The notes below the pieces were generated by a model. It saw nothing but the letters and a program-made list of their open reading frames with translations, did no database searches and was not told where the DNA came from. From assembly GCF_900766215.1 (NCBI RefSeq), contig NZ_CAAFUQ010000048.1, positions 1 to 6,335 of the forward strand: a DNA stretch of 6,335 bases, in the 5' to 3' direction. Source of the DNA: an uncultured Finegoldia sp. (GTDB lineage: Bacteria > Bacillota > Clostridia > Tissierellales > Peptoniphilaceae). The translations under genes and the position numbers were made by a program. Within the stretch, counting starts at the first letter, position 1. The number at the start of each line of letters is the position of its first letter. Shown piece by piece: positions 5,028-6,335 of this stretch.

Positions 5028-6015
5028 ATTTGAATATTATTCTTTTTTGAATGTTGTAGCTTACTATGAACATCAAAGCTTCAGTTATGATTTTTGCCAC
5101 AAAAACTTTAATTCCTAAACTTGACAAAATTTTCAACACAATAGTATTCAAAGCTAGTATGAACACTACTAATGTCACGTATTTGATGTATTTTTTTAGG
5201 ATTTTATCTTTATTTTTGAATACGTATTTGTTATTCACATAAAAGTTAAACGTGCTTGACACTGCCCTTGCTATTATATTGGACAGCACCAAACTTTGTA
5301 CGTCTAATTTGTAAACTAACAATAAAAAAGTAAAATAATCCACCAAAAAACTCAAATAACTTGACGCAGAAAATTTCAGTATGCTTTTGTAGATTTTGAC
5401 TGAATCTTTTAGTGCATTAAAATGACTTGTTTCATTATTTTCTATATAAATAGTTTCGATAGGAACTTGCATTATGCTTTCAGAATCGAATTCGTAAAGC
5501 ATATTCATTTCGTATTCGTATCTTTCTCCTTCGATTCTTATCATTTTATCAAGATTAGACGTATTAAAAGCTCTGAGTCCCGTTTGCGTGTCCTTGATGT
5601 ATTTCGATGAACTAGAATAAAATACCATTCTAGTTATAGTATTACCAAGCAGAGATTTAAGAGGGATTCCTCTTTTCAAATCTCTCACTCCAAGTATTAA
5701 TTTATCCTGATTTTGTTCAGAATATTCTATCAATTTCAAAATATCCTTGACCAAGTGTTGTCCATCTGCATCGCTTGTAACCACAGTCCCTGACGCTTGT
5801 TGTGCTTTCAAATATTTGAATGCAGTTTTAAGTGCAGCTCCTTTTCCCATATTAGTTTGATGCTCAAGAAGAACTATATTATTAAGTTTTGAAAAATCAT
5901 ATTCGCACGGACCGTCTTTAACCACAATTATATTGATGTGGTTGTTGTTTAAATTTTCCACCAATTTTGTGAGTTTTTCATCTGGTTTGTACGCTGGTAT
6001 TACAACGTAATTCAT
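5026..6015 (-). CDS. Family 2 glycosyltransferase fused to a GtrA-like membrane domain
   Basis: The protein has 329 residues and two parts. Residues 1-210 are a GT2 (GT-A fold, DPM1/DPG-synthase-like) domain: VIPAYKPDEKL at the start, VVKDG (31-35), NMGKGAALK (55-63), the metal- and nucleotide-sugar-binding DADGQH (82-87), DTQTGLRAF (142-150) and RYEYEMNMLYE (165-175). Residues 214-329 hold four membrane segments (about 216-236, 241-262, 277-298, 303-322), with FNFYVNNKYVF (256-266) typical of GtrA-like proteins. The likely role is to transfer a sugar from a nucleotide sugar to a polyprenyl phosphate on the cytoplasmic face and perhaps aid its flipping, feeding surface glycan or wall-polymer glycosylation; donor and acceptor are unknown. 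The start is ATG at 6015 with AGGAG 4 nt before it. It follows the DUF951 gene by 17 nt, so the two are probably co-transcribed, and a terminator ends the unit. Confidence 0.92.
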   Translation of the reverse strand: MNYVVIPAYKPDEKLTKLVENLNNNHINIIVVKDGPCEYDFSKLNNIVLLEHQTNMGKGAALKTAFKYLKAQQASGTVVTSDADGQHLVKDILKLIEYSEQNQDKLILGVRDLKRGIPLKSLLGNTITRMVFYSSSSKYIKDTQTGLRAFNTSNLDKMIRIEGERYEYEMNMLYEFDSESIMQVPIETIYIENNETSHFNALKDSVKIYKSILKFSASSYLSFLVDYFTFLLLVYKLDVQSLVLSNIIARAVSSTFNFYVNNKYVFKNKDKILKKYIKYVTLVVFILALNTIVLKILSSLGIKVFVAKIITEALMFIVSYNIQKRIIFK

Positions 6016-6032
6016 AATTCTCCTATCGTTTT

Positions 6033-6260
6033 TTATTCGTCATCTTCTGGTTCGTAATGAACTATGGATACAAATTTGCCGTTTTTATCTTGAATTTTCC
6101 TGATTCTTTTGTTAAATTCTAACCTTGTAAGCCACACTATTTTATCGCAACCCAAGCATTTTAATTTAATATCTGCTCCAGTTCTTAAAATCTCCCATTT
6201 GTTTTCACCACATGGGTGACCTTTTTTTAGTGTTACAATATCATTTACTTTATATTTCAT
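6033..6260 (-). CDS. DUF951 family protein
   Basis: This small soluble protein is 75 residues long from the chosen start. The sequence KYKVNDIVTLKKGHPCG, then NKWEILRTGADIKLKC with LGC and the following LTRLEFNKRIRKI, matches the DUF951 pattern well. Three cysteines (17 in HPCG; 35 and 38 as C-x-x-C) with a nearby histidine (15) could bind a metal, but this is inference. The role of the family is unknown; in many Firmicutes such genes lie near the origin of replication, close to parB and mechanosensitive-channel genes. I chose ATG at 6260 because AGGTG lies 6 nt upstream and the protein then begins MKYKV like its relatives. In-frame GTG at 6269 and ATG at 6266 would add two or three residues but lie on or next to that SD. 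The acidic C-terminal tail (YEPEDDE) reaches past the usual family end. Confidence 0.88.
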   Translation of the reverse strand: MKYKVNDIVTLKKGHPCGENKWEILRTGADIKLKCLGCDKIVWLTRLEFNKRIRKIQDKNGKFVSIVHYEPEDDE

Positions 6261-6335
6261 CTTCATCACCTGCTACAAAATAACAATTCAAATCCATTGA
6301 TTTTGATTTGGCTTTTTCTATGAATTTTTTGATAA
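6250..6335 (-). CDS. 3' end of an unidentified gene, cut by the window edge
   Basis: A minus-strand frame open from the right edge ends at TAA (6252-6250). It gives 27 residues ending in DLNCYFVAGDEDEI, and overlaps the DUF951 start by 11 nt. Such overlap, with the DUF951 SD lying inside it, fits an operon. I do not recognise the product from this tail. A second frame is also open from the edge and stops at TGA (6268-6266); its residues (ending FELLFCSR) look less like a normal protein end, but it cannot be excluded. The third frame is closed by a TAG. Confidence 0.5.
   Translation of the reverse strand, partial: IKKFIEKAKSKSMDLNCYFVAGDEDEI

Noticed and set aside
5422..5610. Plus-strand 62-codon open frame inside the glycosyltransferase gene
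   Set aside because: It is antisense to the conserved GT2 motifs and has no SD.
1..6335. Mobile element, CRISPR array, tRNA or riboswitch
   Set aside because: I saw no transposase or integrase, no regularly spaced repeats, no cloverleaf pattern and no long structured leader; the intergenic regions are short and are explained by promoters and terminators.

Overview
The window looks like chromosomal DNA from a low-GC, Gram-positive anaerobe (Firmicutes). The base composition is strongly AT-rich, with A/T-ending codons. Shine-Dalgarno (SD) sequences are purine-rich and close to consensus. Intrinsic terminators are frequent. There is a lipoprotein with a Gram-positive style lipobox and a DUF951 protein, a family I know mainly from Firmicutes. 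The general feel is that of the Tissierellia/Peptoniphilaceae (Finegoldia-like), but that is an impression from protein style and not a search result.

Layout from left to right. Positions 1-131 hold two hairpins, of which the right-hand one is a clear terminator for the first gene. At 132-1358 (minus) is a polytopic O-antigen ligase/Wzy-type polysaccharide polymerase. Positions 1359-1541 are a gene-free gap with small repeats, a 16-bp palindrome and the terminator of the next unit. At 1542-3715 (minus) is a compact arcA-arcB operon (arginine deiminase, then ornithine carbamoyltransferase) with a 2-nt gap; arcA starts at TTG behind a near-perfect SD. Positions 3716-3853 are a divergent promoter region. 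At 3854-4357 (plus) is a GNAT acetyltransferase, the only plus-strand gene. A strong bidirectional terminator separates it from a convergent small lipoprotein of unknown function (4430-4903, minus). Then come a terminator and a minus-strand unit that enters from beyond the right edge: the 3' end of an unidentified gene, a DUF951 protein (6033-6260) and a GT2 glycosyltransferase fused to a GtrA-like membrane domain (5026-6015).

How the genes work together. ArcA converts arginine to citrulline and ammonia, and ArcB converts citrulline and phosphate to ornithine and carbamoyl phosphate. The ATP-yielding carbamate kinase (arcC) and the arginine/ornithine antiporter (arcD) are not in the window, and the operon ends in a terminator right after arcB, so they must be encoded elsewhere if the pathway is complete. 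The Wzy-like protein and the GT2-GtrA protein both point to cell-surface glycan synthesis, but they lie in separate transcription units about 3.7 kb apart and there is no recognisable polysaccharide cluster.

I found no mobile element, CRISPR array, tRNA, rRNA, riboswitch or obviously new multi-gene system. The points most worth checking are the incomplete arc operon, a 21-bp-spaced direct repeat over the arcA promoter, the coupling of a glycosyltransferase to a DUF951 gene, and the orphan polymerase.
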